Source of the DNA: a bacterium
GTDB lineage: Bacteria; JAMCPX01
Assembly: GCA_021787655.1 (NCBI GenBank)
Contig: JAJYLM010000097.1
Span: forward strand, 1-7,769
Direction: 5' to 3'
Length of the DNA: 7,769 nt
The notes under the pieces are model-generated. The model worked only from the letters and a program-made list of their open reading frames with translations. It did no database searches and was not told the DNA's origin. Position 1 is the stretch's first letter. Every line of letters begins with the position of its first letter. The translations under genes were made by a program, and so were the position numbers. Of the stretch, positions 1-6,562 are shown one piece after another.

Positions 1-92
1 ATGATGAAGAACTGGATTCCCGTTTCCACGGGAATGACATTTTGTGGATTTTCAGAAGCCACCACCTTTGGTGGTGGTCGTTTACACAGAGA
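1..92. repeat. Intergenic hairpin repeat, unit 1
   Basis: First of two diverged tandem copies. It opens with ATGATGAAGAACT (1-13; 12 of 13 bases match 93-105). It then has a perfect 7-bp hairpin, TTCCCGT (17-23) with ACGGGAA (28-34), the conserved block at 28-47 (19 of 20 bases identical to 140-159), and a perfect 8-bp hairpin CCACCACC (59-66) / GGTGGTGG (70-77) around TTT. Bacterial genomes carry many intergenic repeats with a similar GGGAATGACA core; membership of a named family is not claimed. The copy may begin left of the window. Confidence 0.6.
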
Positions 93-200
93 ATGATAAA
101 GAACTTGATTTCTGATGGAGTTTATCCCGTCTTGGCGTGACGGGAATGACATTATGTGGTTTTAAAAACTGCCGCCTCTGACAGCAGCAGTTTTTAAATT
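93..200. repeat. Intergenic hairpin repeat, unit 2
   Basis: Second copy of the same layout. The opening ATGATAAAGAACT (93-105) matches unit 1. The first hairpin is TCCCGTC (125-131) / GACGGGA (139-145), followed by the conserved block 140-159 and a second, longer hairpin at 161-198. The second hairpin occupies the same relative place as CCACCACC/GGTGGTGG in unit 1 but has a mostly different sequence. This suggests that the fold, rather than the sequence, is what has been kept. The right boundary is approximate. Confidence 0.55.
161..198 (-). terminator. Candidate terminator for the small membrane-protein gene
   Basis: TTTAAAAACTGC (161-172) and GCAGTTTTTAAA (187-198) form a perfect 12-bp inverted repeat. 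Read as minus-strand RNA, the next positions pair as U·G (186/173), G-C, C-G and U·G (183/176). The stem therefore grows to 16 bp with a six-base loop. On the plus strand the same positions are C/A mismatches, so the structure favours minus-strand transcripts. The run of five U lies in the 3' arm of the stem rather than after it, and the site is about 120 bases past the stop codon of the 321-593 gene. The terminator role is inferred. Confidence 0.45.
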
Positions 201-320
201 CTGGAATTACTGCAATGATCTGAGAGACGACTGCCGTAGATACGTCACTATAACGTCAATCCTCAATGGATCGTACGAAAGCATCGTCTCTGCTAATTAA
301 GCTGTTTTTTTGCCTGGCGT
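199..320. other. Non-coding stretch with a dyad and a direct repeat
   Basis: No gene is seen here. AGAGACGA (223-230) and TCGTCTCT (284-291) form an 8-bp inverted repeat around a 53-base loop. Inside it, ACGTCA occurs twice in direct orientation eleven bases apart (242-247 and 253-258) around a TATA spacer. A run of seven T (305-311) follows the dyad on the plus strand, but 13 bases separate them, which is too far for a standard intrinsic terminator. No function is assigned. Confidence 0.25.
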
Positions 321-593
321 CTACTGCTTCGGACTCATGGGCAGGCCTTTGTAGCCCTGCTGTACGTCTTTATTGATCCGCTGCTGGGTGTCCTTGACGA
401 GTCCGGTTGTGTAATGCTCTGCTTCGGCAGTATGCCGTGCATTGACTTTCCGGATGTGTTGTTGTTCGTTGCCCGCCAGGTCTTTGATCAGGAGTATGCC
501 GCCGGCGATAATGGCGACAATCGCTATCCATTTTATAAGCTTCATACGGTATAATATAGGCCGGTTTCGGACAACAGTCCAGCCTTCTTTCAA
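321..593 (-). CDS. Small single-span membrane protein, unknown function
   Basis: 90 residues, not recognised. A basic N-terminus (residues 8-20, several Arg/Lys) precedes one hydrophobic segment at about residues 21-36 (WIAIVAIIAGGILLI), then a charged, Gln-rich, soluble tail with HTAEAEHY and KDTQQRINKDVQQGY. By the positive-inside rule the N-terminus would be cytoplasmic and the tail periplasmic. Alternatively the segment is an uncleaved signal anchor. The start at 593 is preferred because AGAGGG lies six bases upstream. A second ATG at 545 (residue 17), just before the hydrophobic segment, lacks a clear ribosome binding site. The gene is transcribed divergently from glnB and ends before a candidate terminator at 161-198. 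Nothing in the sequence ties it to nitrogen regulation beyond position. The membrane topology is fairly safe; the function is unknown. Confidence 0.6.
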   Translation of the reverse strand: MKEGWTVVRNRPILYRMKLIKWIAIVAIIAGGILLIKDLAGNEQQHIRKVNARHTAEAEHYTTGLVKDTQQRINKDVQQGYKGLPMSPKQ

Positions 594-715
594 TTTAATC
601 CCTCTGTAACATTATTGTCGTAGCACTCCATTAATGTCGTTTTATTTGTCCACAGAATCTCAAAAATGTCATGCTGCCGCACTCTGTGCATGTCGGATGC
701 TGTCTGCCTCATGCT

Positions 716-731
716 TGGCATACTAAATGCT
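716..731 (+). promoter_or_regulatory. rpoN site: Sigma-54 (-24/-12) promoter of glnB
   Basis: TGGCATACTAAATGCT matches the sigma-54 consensus TGGCACG-N4-TTGCW at the key places. TGGCA is intact, GG is at 717-718 and GC at 729-730, with exactly ten bases between them. Transcription would start near 742, giving a leader of about 29 bases that contains the GGAGG ribosome binding site (761-765). Sigma-54 control by NtrC is common for PII genes. No NtrC enhancer of the form TGCAC-N7-GTGCA was found upstream. The nearest dyad, GCAC-N3-GTGC (679-689), has the wrong spacing, so the activator is not identified. Confidence 0.7.
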
Positions 732-770
732 TTTTACGAACATAAGTGATCTGTAAACAAGGAGGAATGA

Positions 771-1109
771 ATGAAGATGATCGTTGCCATTATCAAGCCG
801 TTTACGCTTGACAAGGTGAAGGCAGCACTTTCGGAAGAAGGCATAGCCGGTATGACGGTCTCGGAGGTCAAGGGATTTGGCAGGCAAAAAGGCCACACAG
901 AGTTTTACCGCGGTGCCGAATACAAGACTGACTTTATACCGAAATTGAAGATCGAGATAGCGGTGCCGGACAAGCAGGTCCAGACCATCGTCAAGTCCAT
1001 TACCGAGACGGCACGGACGGGAAGTATCGGAGACGGGAAGATATTCGTTTACGGGCTCGATGAGGTGCTGCGAATTCGTACCGGTGAAACCGGTGACGAT
1101 GCCGTATAA
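771..1109 (+). CDS. glnB: Nitrogen regulatory protein PII
   Basis: 112 residues, the standard PII length. PII trimers bind ATP/ADP and 2-oxoglutarate and report nitrogen and energy state to targets such as glutamine synthetase adenylyltransferase, NtrB and ammonium channels. The T-loop carries Tyr51 in RGAEYKTDF, the residue uridylylated by GlnD in proteobacteria. The second family signature is present at about residues 83-93 (TGSIGDGKIFV), with Lys90, Arg101 and Arg103 in the nucleotide-binding positions. Asp54 is the residue usual in GlnB rather than GlnK, and no amtB gene adjoins, so GlnB is preferred; the distinction is weak outside proteobacteria. GGAGG (761-765) lies five bases before the ATG, and a sigma-54-type promoter lies just upstream. 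The gene stands alone and converges on the nucleoside phosphorylase gene with a 36-base gap in which I see no convincing terminator. Confidence 0.95.
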   Translation: MKMIVAIIKPFTLDKVKAALSEEGIAGMTVSEVKGFGRQKGHTEFYRGAEYKTDFIPKLKIEIAVPDKQVQTIVKSITETARTGSIGDGKIFVYGLDEVLRIRTGETGDDAV

Positions 1110-1145
1110 ATCCCACGCTGAGCCTGCCGGAGAGGTTTGCTTTCT

Positions 1146-1883
1146 TCAGGACTGAGAGGGCGAGGTCAGGGCATCCAGTGCAATCCTGATCATGCGGTCC
1201 AGGGACGATCGTATCGACGGAGAATCCATGACCTGTTCAGTTGAGTTGATGTTGCCGGTTGCGAGCAGGACAGCACCGGTACGGACGCCGAGCGCAAGGC
1301 CGAGCGCGAACAGCGCTGCACACTCCATCTCAATGGCGAGAATGCCCTTTCGTTCGAGCAACCGGGCGTCTTTTTTTTCGGAGAAAAATGCGTCCGAGGT
1401 CATGATGGGACCGATGTGGACGGCAGGTGCGAGTGCCCGCTGTGTGTGCGGGACGTTTTCCGCAGATGTGACGATGTTCTGCAGGACATGGAAGTCAGGG
1501 ACAGACGGCAGTTCACCGATACCGTAGGCTGTTTTAAACCCTATCATCGAACCTGCACCGGTCGGGATCACGATATCTGCAGGCCTGACCTTCTTCGCTA
1601 TCCCGCCGCACGTACCGGCCCTGATGATGGTATCGGCACCGAGCCGTGCGAGCTCTTCGACGACAATGGCTGCGGATGGTGCGCCCATCCCCGATGTAGC
1701 GACGGAAACCCGGGTACCGTTGTACGTTCCCGTGTATGCGTTGAGGCCCCGATAATCGTTGATGAGCCGTGCATGCTTCAAGAAATTCTCTGCGATGTAG
1801 GCCGCACGCTGCGGATCCCCGGGGAGTATGACGAGCCGGGCCAGCGCTTTGGGGGCGATCTTCAGGTGGTACAGCTTCTTCAT
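1146..1883 (-). CDS. Nucleoside phosphorylase (PNP/UDP family)
   Basis: 245 residues. The family splits a nucleoside with phosphate into a free base and (deoxy)ribose 1-phosphate in the cytoplasm. Visible hallmarks are PGDPQR (21-26), Arg45 in the DYRG segment, SGMGAPS (64-70), the phosphate-binding RAGTCGG (88-94), TSDAFF (162-167) and the sugar-binding EMECAALF (185-192). The overall pattern, from memory, is closest to the hexameric archaeal methylthioadenosine/purine phosphorylases (NxxRG, YTGxYNG, SSDAF, VEMECATLF). The Asp that binds the purine base in DeoD-type enzymes is not seen: the equivalent segment reads LLATGNIN (206-213). The Gln-Glu-Arg uracil-recognition motif of E. coli Udp is also absent, so the substrate stays open. 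The ATG overlaps the TGA of the J-protein gene by one base, implying translational coupling; no strong ribosome binding site is seen. Confidence 0.85.
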   Translation of the reverse strand: MKKLYHLKIAPKALARLVILPGDPQRAAYIAENFLKHARLINDYRGLNAYTGTYNGTRVSVATSGMGAPSAAIVVEELARLGADTIIRAGTCGGIAKKVRPADIVIPTGAGSMIGFKTAYGIGELPSVPDFHVLQNIVTSAENVPHTQRALAPAVHIGPIMTSDAFFSEKKDARLLERKGILAIEMECAALFALGLALGVRTGAVLLATGNINSTEQVMDSPSIRSSLDRMIRIALDALTSPSQS

Positions 1884-2944
1884 CAGAGCTTTTCCCGGGG
1901 ATTATCCGATGTCCTCAGGCTCTGCCATTCCTCCATCAGCCTTTTTTCCTCGGACGACATGCTTTCCGGCAGCATCACATGGATCCTGACAAACAGATCG
2001 CCTGTTCTGGTCGTCGACGGAATGCCTTTTTCCTTCAGCTTCAGCAGCTGATCATTCTGCGATCCTGCGGGTATTTTTAAGCTGATTTCGCCGCCTGTGG
2101 GAGAGGGCAGGCCGACCGTCTTGCCGAGCACTGCTTCGAACGGGTAAACCGGTAGGTCGAGATACAGGTCTTCGTTTTTGGCAGTGAATGGACGCTGCGG
2201 TTTTATTTTTACATCGAGATACAATGAACCGCGTTTGCCGGAACGGGGATTGACCGAGCCCTGGCCTGCGAGCTTTATCTTGGACCCGTGTTTTACGCCC
2301 TTTGGTATTTTGACCTCAATGGTTTTATTTCTCTGGACATACCCGGTCCCGTTGCACTGCGGGCACACGTTCTGGCCGGAAATGTTCCTTCCCTTGTACG
2401 TTGCCGTTCTGCCCACGTAGCCGCTCCCGCCGCAGGCCGTGCAGAGCTCCGCTGCCGGAATCGTGAGCAGCCTCCTCGTACCGTCGATCGCTTCGGAAAG
2501 AGAAATGTCTATTTCGGATTCCTGGTCTGTGTTGTACTCGGGTTCAGCGTGCCTGCCCCCGAACCCTCCGAGCAGGTCCTCGAGGTTGATGGTACCGCCT
2601 CCCTGTCCTTGTCCGCCGAAGAACGTTTCGAAAAAGTCGGAAAAGTTCGTTCCGCCGAAATGAGTCCGGCCTGCTCCTGCAGGACCTCTCCCGGCCCATT
2701 GGTCCTGGCTCGAGATCCTATCCCAGTTGTAGCCGAGCTGATCATACTTCGATCGCTTGTCCGCATCGCCGAGCACCTGGTAAGCTTCGTTGATTTCCTT
2801 GAATTTTTCTTCAGCCTTCTTCTTGTCGTTGGGGTTTAAATCCGGGTGGTATTTGCGAGCAAGCGTTTTGTATGCCTTCTTGATCTCTTCCTGGGTGGCG
2901 CCTTTATTGACGCCGAGTATTTTATAATAATCTTTATATTCCAA
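1883..2944 (-). CDS. dnaJ: DnaJ-like co-chaperone with half zinc finger
   Basis: 353 residues; DnaJ itself is about 375. J proteins deliver substrates to Hsp70/DnaK and stimulate its ATPase. The N-terminal J domain spans residues 4-70 with the essential HPD at 33-35. A Gly/Phe-rich region follows (about 84-130), with repeats such as FSDFFETFFGG. Only two CxxCxGxG motifs are present, Cys168/Cys171 and Cys194/Cys197, where classical DnaJ has four. This could form a single zinc site. The C-terminal substrate-binding beta domains follow (about 205-335), including KIPKGVKHGSKIKLAGQG. The protein is thus between DnaJ and the zinc-less CbpA, and the symbol is given only for the family. The start is TTG at 2944-2942, with GAGG six bases upstream; no suitable ATG is near. 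No dnaK or grpE is in the window. The stop overlaps the next gene's ATG. Confidence 0.9.
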   Translation of the reverse strand: MEYKDYYKILGVNKGATQEEIKKAYKTLARKYHPDLNPNDKKKAEEKFKEINEAYQVLGDADKRSKYDQLGYNWDRISSQDQWAGRGPAGAGRTHFGGTNFSDFFETFFGGQGQGGGTINLEDLLGGFGGRHAEPEYNTDQESEIDISLSEAIDGTRRLLTIPAAELCTACGGSGYVGRTATYKGRNISGQNVCPQCNGTGYVQRNKTIEVKIPKGVKHGSKIKLAGQGSVNPRSGKRGSLYLDVKIKPQRPFTAKNEDLYLDLPVYPFEAVLGKTVGLPSPTGGEISLKIPAGSQNDQLLKLKEKGIPSTTRTGDLFVRIHVMLPESMSSEEKRLMEEWQSLRTSDNPREKL

Positions 2945-2964
2945 GATTCACCTCATTACATCAA

Positions 2965-2993
2965 AAGATAATGTACAAATGCAGAGATATCAA
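2965..2993 (-). promoter_or_regulatory. Candidate sigma-70 promoter for the J-protein/phosphorylase pair
   Basis: Read on the minus strand, TTGATA (2993-2988, five of six to TTGACA) and TATCTT (2970-2965, four of six to TATAAT) are separated by exactly 17 bases. The start site would fall near 2958, leaving a short leader that still contains the GAGG ribosome binding site at 2954-2951. No CIRCE element or sigma-32-type promoter was found. It is a prediction from consensus matching only. Confidence 0.35.
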
Positions 2994-3097
2994 GAATTTG
3001 GGGAAAACCGGGGCATCATCAGTGCATGCGTTTACTCACAGACCTCATGAACAGTGCGGCCGGACGAATCACTCCAATAACAGAGAGATGGCCGGGG

Positions 3098-4027
3098 TTA
3101 TTTTTTATTGTTGTGCACGACCAGCCTGTTTCTGCCGGCTTTTTTTGCAGCGTACAGCGCATCGTCTGCATACCTGAGGAACACATCGGCGGTCTTTATG
3201 CTGTCATCAGGCAGGCACACGACACCTATGGAGAGGGTAATGGACTTGATTTTCGTGCATATGTCCGTCATATCCTGTTCACGAATCTCGGTTATATACC
3301 TGTTTCCGACGCTCGTCGCACCGGCAACGTCTGTTTCCGGCAGCAGGAGAACGAACTCTTCTCCGCCATACCGAGCACAGCTGTCGATCTTCCTGAGATC
3401 CGTTTTGAGCACCCGCGCCACGACGGTGAGGACCTTGTCTCCGACCAGGTGGCCGCAGTTATCGTTCACGGATTTGAAAAAGTCTATGTCCGCCATCAAC
3501 AAGGACAATGACCGGTTATACCGCTTCGAGCGCTCGAATTCCCGCTCCAGTATGTTGAAGAAATATCTCCTGTTGAACAGCTCGGTCAGAGGGTCGGTAT
3601 TGGAGAGTGTCTCGAGTTTTTCGTTTACCTGCTTCAATTCGTCCTGCAGCAATTTGATCCGCAGGTGTGCCTTGACGCGTGCGACGAGTTCAAGGGGATT
3701 GAACGGCTTGAGAACATAGTCCTGGGCGCCTTCTTCCAGTCCCCGTATCTTGTCGTTCATATCGTCCCTGCCGGTGACGATCAGGACAGGGATATTATCG
3801 TAATCCTGGCGGGCGCGTTTCAGACGAAGGAATTTGAAGCCGTCGAAATCCGGCATGATGAGGTCACAGACGATCAAATCAGGCGGATTTGAAAGCATGC
3901 TCTTGAAGCCTTTCAATCCGTCAGACGCTTCATAGAATGCATCAAAGAGCCCTGTTTTTTCAAGGACGTCTTTAATCTCATTGCGCTCCTGTTGAGAGTC
4001 ATCAATTATCAATACACTGTGTACCAT
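3098..4027 (-). CDS. Response regulator diguanylate cyclase (REC-GGDEF)
   Basis: 309 residues, cytoplasmic. It has a receiver domain at about 3-122 with the acidic pair Asp9/Asp10, phospho-acceptor Asp55, Thr85 and Lys107 followed by Pro. A short helical linker (about 123-142) leads to a GGDEF domain (about 143-305). The active-site loop reads RYGGEEF (219-225), with Asp180 as the other metal ligand, so cyclic di-GMP synthesis from two GTP is expected. RKID (212-215) sits five residues before GGEEF, the position of the allosteric inhibition site (RxxD), so product feedback is likely. No EAL or HD-GYP domain and no DNA-binding domain are present. No partner histidine kinase is in the window. 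The ATG at 4027 has AGG six bases upstream. The gene is flanked by gaps of 155 and about 150 bases and probably forms its own transcription unit. Confidence 0.93.
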   Translation of the reverse strand: MVHSVLIIDDSQQERNEIKDVLEKTGLFDAFYEASDGLKGFKSMLSNPPDLIVCDLIMPDFDGFKFLRLKRARQDYDNIPVLIVTGRDDMNDKIRGLEEGAQDYVLKPFNPLELVARVKAHLRIKLLQDELKQVNEKLETLSNTDPLTELFNRRYFFNILEREFERSKRYNRSLSLLMADIDFFKSVNDNCGHLVGDKVLTVVARVLKTDLRKIDSCARYGGEEFVLLLPETDVAGATSVGNRYITEIREQDMTDICTKIKSITLSIGVVCLPDDSIKTADVFLRYADDALYAAKKAGRNRLVVHNNKK

Positions 4028-4128
4028 AACATACCTGTCTCTGTTCTTTTAAATAGCATGATTTGTACCAAAACGAAGGAAACCTTAACGTATTAAAAAA
4101 TAATATGTTTGAATTTTAATAAAACGAT

Positions 4129-4156
4129 TTTTTACAATTATTGCATGAAATGTCAA
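4129..4156 (-). promoter_or_regulatory. Candidate sigma-70 promoter for the diguanylate cyclase gene
   Basis: A perfect TTGACA (4156-4151 on the minus strand) is followed after 16 bases by TAAAAA (4134-4129, four of six to TATAAT). The whole 4028-4182 gap is strongly AT-rich, unlike the coding sequence around it. The predicted start lies about 95 bases before the ATG, so a long leader would result. The -35 is strong and the -10 is weak. Confidence 0.35.
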
Positions 4157-4182
4157 CTTTTTTCGTTGTTGCGTGTTTAATT

Positions 4183-6561
4183 TTAAACAGATGCGTTTTT
4201 CAAGCGGAGGGAATTGGAAACAACCGATACGGAACTAAAGGCCATTGCGAATGCGGCGATCACCGGGTTTAACAGAATATGAAACCACGGATAGAGGACA
4301 CCGGCAGCAACCGGGATCGCAACGATATTGTAGAAAAATGCCCAGAAGAGGTTTTGCCGGATGGTTCTCATGGTCGCACGAGAGAGACGGAATGTCCATG
4401 GAATGGCGGTCAATTCATTGCCAAGCACGGTGATGTCCGAGGCCTCTATCGCGGCATCCGTACCTGCTCCGATCGCTATACCGAGGTCCGATGTCATCAA
4501 TGCAGGAGCATCGTTGATACCGTCGCCGACCATTGCCGTTGCATCTCCCTGCCGCTGGTAGCCGGATATTGCCTGTGCCTTGCCTGCAGGCAGGACCCCG
4601 GCACGCACATCCTTGATTCCGAGCGGGCCGGCTATCGCAGATGCGGTTTCCTCATTGTCGCCTGTTACCATTGCAACCCTCATGCCGAGCTGCTGGAGTT
4701 TCTCCACTGTCTGCTGTGCATCCAGTTTGGGAACATCCTGCATACCGAGTATACCCGATACCGTGCCGTTCAGCCGGACGACGAGGACTGTTTTCCCCTG
4801 TGCTGCAAGCTCCTGTCCTTCACGATTGCCGGGTTTCCCGACGCTCACCCGGACATCTCCGATGGTACCTGCTATGCCGGTACCCGGCTGTGCCTCGAAC
4901 GCATCGACATGCCGGATCGGGATAGTGTGCCGGGCAGCATACTTCACGATCGCCTGTGCAAGGGGATGCTCTGAAAGCGATTCTACGGATGCCGTGTACG
5001 AAAGCAGGGTCGAACGATCGGTGTTGACCGGGATGATGTCCGTCAGTTCAGGCTTTCCCTGTGTCAGCGTTCCTGTCTTGTCGAAAACTATCCTTTGTAT
5101 GCCGCTGGCCTTTTCAAGACTTTCACCGCCCTTGATCAGGATACCGTGCCGTGCTGCCTTGCCGATACCGACGATGACTGCTGTCGGTGTTGCAAGGCCG
5201 AGGGCACAGGGACATGCAACGATGAGCACTGAAACAAGGTTGGTCAGTGCAAACGCAAGAGAATGCCCTGCGATAAACCAGACAACACCCGTGACGATCG
5301 ATATGCCGATGACAGCAGGCACAAAATAACCTGCGACCGTATCGGCGAGCCGCTCGACAGGGGCTTTTGAGCCCTGGGCCTCTGCTACCAGCCGGATGAT
5401 CCCGGCAAGGGCGGTCTTGGTACCAACCCTGACAGCCTTCAGCAAAAAGCTTCCCGATGCATTCATGGTTCCTGCAAACACCTCGCTGCCCGGTGCTTTC
5501 TCGACCGGGACGCTTTCACCGGTGAGCATGGATTCATCGATCGTCGAACCGCCCTCAATGATCATCCCGTCGACCGGTATCTTGTCGCCCGGTTTGACCC
5601 GCAGGATGTCTCCTTCGGCCACGCTCTCTGCCATAACCTCGGTTTCCTGCCCGTTGCTGATCAGCCGTGCTGTCTGCGGCTTCAGAGACATCAGTGCTTT
5701 GATTGCGCCGGTCGTCCTGCCTTTTGCTGTTGCCTCGAGCAGTCTGCCGAGGAGGATAAGCGCTATGATCCATGCCGTCGTGTCGAAGTATACAGGTGCT
5801 GCTGAATGGACACGGAAGAACGTGATGACCGTGCTGAAGATAAACGCAACCGAAGTGCCCAGGGCGATCAGCGTGTCCATATTCGTGGACGCGTGTTTTG
5901 CCTCTGCGTACGCACCCCTGAAAAACTGTCCGCCGGCCCAGAACAGGACCGGGACTGTCAGGGCGAACATGAGCACGTTGACAGCAGGGGTATACCGCGC
6001 GGGTATGCTGTCGAGAAAAGGGACCATGTTGCGCATACCGAGAACCATGGTGATCATGGCAACGACGGTGCTGAAGATGAATTTTATCTTCAGGGAACGG
6101 ACAGCCGCGTTCCGCAGGCTTTCTTCACGCCCGGGATCGTCGGCGTTTTCCAGGATACGGTATGCTCCTGCCGATGCAACGGCGAGTTTGAAATCATCCA
6201 TGTCGAGCAGTCCGGGATCGTATTTCACGACTGCCTTCTCTGTGCCGAAATTAACCGCTGCCATCGATACACCATCAAGTCCTGATAAAGACTTTTCTAT
6301 CTTGGCGACACAGGAGGCGCAGGACATCCCCTCGATGGGGAGAACGACGGTTGCGGTCCCGTGGGACGGCGTTCGGTCCGGATGGAGCGGCATAACGGCA
6401 GAAACAGGTTGTACCGCGAGGAAGCGTTCCGGGTCCTCTTTGAACCGTTCGAGGCATGATGCCGAGCAAAAGTAATAGGTCGTTCCCTGATAGACGAAGG
6501 TTCCTGCCTCTGTACCTTGTTCGACCATCATGTCACAGACGGGATCTTTAAAGGCCGCCAT
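4183..6561 (-). CDS. copA: Copper-exporting P1B-type ATPase with N-terminal YHS domain
   Basis: 792 residues, inner membrane; it pumps Cu(I) from the cytoplasm using ATP. Domains in order: a YHS/TRASH-like metal domain (about 4-50; Cys9, Cys32, Cys36; DPVCDM where DPVCGM is usual), then a heavy-metal-associated domain (about 71-135; GMSCASC with Cys81/Cys84). These precede the P-type core: TGES (347-350), the metal-binding CPC (450-452) in TM6, DKTGTLT with phosphorylated Asp494, SEHP (530-533) and GDGIND (679-684). Tyr744-Asn745 in TM7 and MAFSS (773-777) in TM8, with CPC, are the P1B-1 signature for Cu(I). AGGA lies six bases before the ATG at 6561. The upstream CDF gene ends one base earlier (TAA, T, ATG), so the two are one operon. 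An AT-rich hairpin (TGTTTAA/TTAAACA) spans the stop codon, but no proper terminator is seen. Confidence 0.96.
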   Translation of the reverse strand: MAAFKDPVCDMMVEQGTEAGTFVYQGTTYYFCSASCLERFKEDPERFLAVQPVSAVMPLHPDRTPSHGTATVVLPIEGMSCASCVAKIEKSLSGLDGVSMAAVNFGTEKAVVKYDPGLLDMDDFKLAVASAGAYRILENADDPGREESLRNAAVRSLKIKFIFSTVVAMITMVLGMRNMVPFLDSIPARYTPAVNVLMFALTVPVLFWAGGQFFRGAYAEAKHASTNMDTLIALGTSVAFIFSTVITFFRVHSAAPVYFDTTAWIIALILLGRLLEATAKGRTTGAIKALMSLKPQTARLISNGQETEVMAESVAEGDILRVKPGDKIPVDGMIIEGGSTIDESMLTGESVPVEKAPGSEVFAGTMNASGSFLLKAVRVGTKTALAGIIRLVAEAQGSKAPVERLADTVAGYFVPAVIGISIVTGVVWFIAGHSLAFALTNLVSVLIVACPCALGLATPTAVIVGIGKAARHGILIKGGESLEKASGIQRIVFDKTGTLTQGKPELTDIIPVNTDRSTLLSYTASVESLSEHPLAQAIVKYAARHTIPIRHVDAFEAQPGTGIAGTIGDVRVSVGKPGNREGQELAAQGKTVLVVRLNGTVSGILGMQDVPKLDAQQTVEKLQQLGMRVAMVTGDNEETASAIAGPLGIKDVRAGVLPAGKAQAISGYQRQGDATAMVGDGINDAPALMTSDLGIAIGAGTDAAIEASDITVLGNELTAIPWTFRLSRATMRTIRQNLFWAFFYNIVAIPVAAGVLYPWFHILLNPVIAAFAMAFSSVSVVSNSLRLKNASV

Positions 6562-6562
6562 A

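Noticed and set aside
1..198. CRISPR array
   Set aside because: Only two diverged units, internally palindromic at several points, with no regular spacers and no cas genes.
629..640. CIRCE-like half site (TAGCACTC)
   Set aside because: The partner GAGTGCTA is absent and the site is not near the J-protein gene.
671..691. NtrC enhancer site (TGCCGCACTCTGTGCAT region)
   Set aside because: The GCAC and GTGC halves are three bases apart, not the seven expected for NtrC.
1110..1145. Terminator between the converging glnB and phosphorylase genes
   Set aside because: No stem of useful length followed by a T run was found on either strand.
1416..2839. Plus-strand open frames of 183 and 211 codons opposite the phosphorylase and J-protein genes
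   Set aside because: The minus-strand genes have complete family motifs; these frames resemble no family and only mirror them.
4151..4188. Terminator after copA
   Set aside because: The TGTTTAA/TTAAACA hairpin is entirely AT and overlaps the stop codon; CAAC/GTTG has only four pairs and no U tract after it.
4580..6475. Long open frames on the plus strand opposite copA (for example 249 and 359 codons)
   Set aside because: They are antisense shadows of a gene with all P-type ATPase motifs; they show no domains and have the skewed composition expected of a complementary frame.
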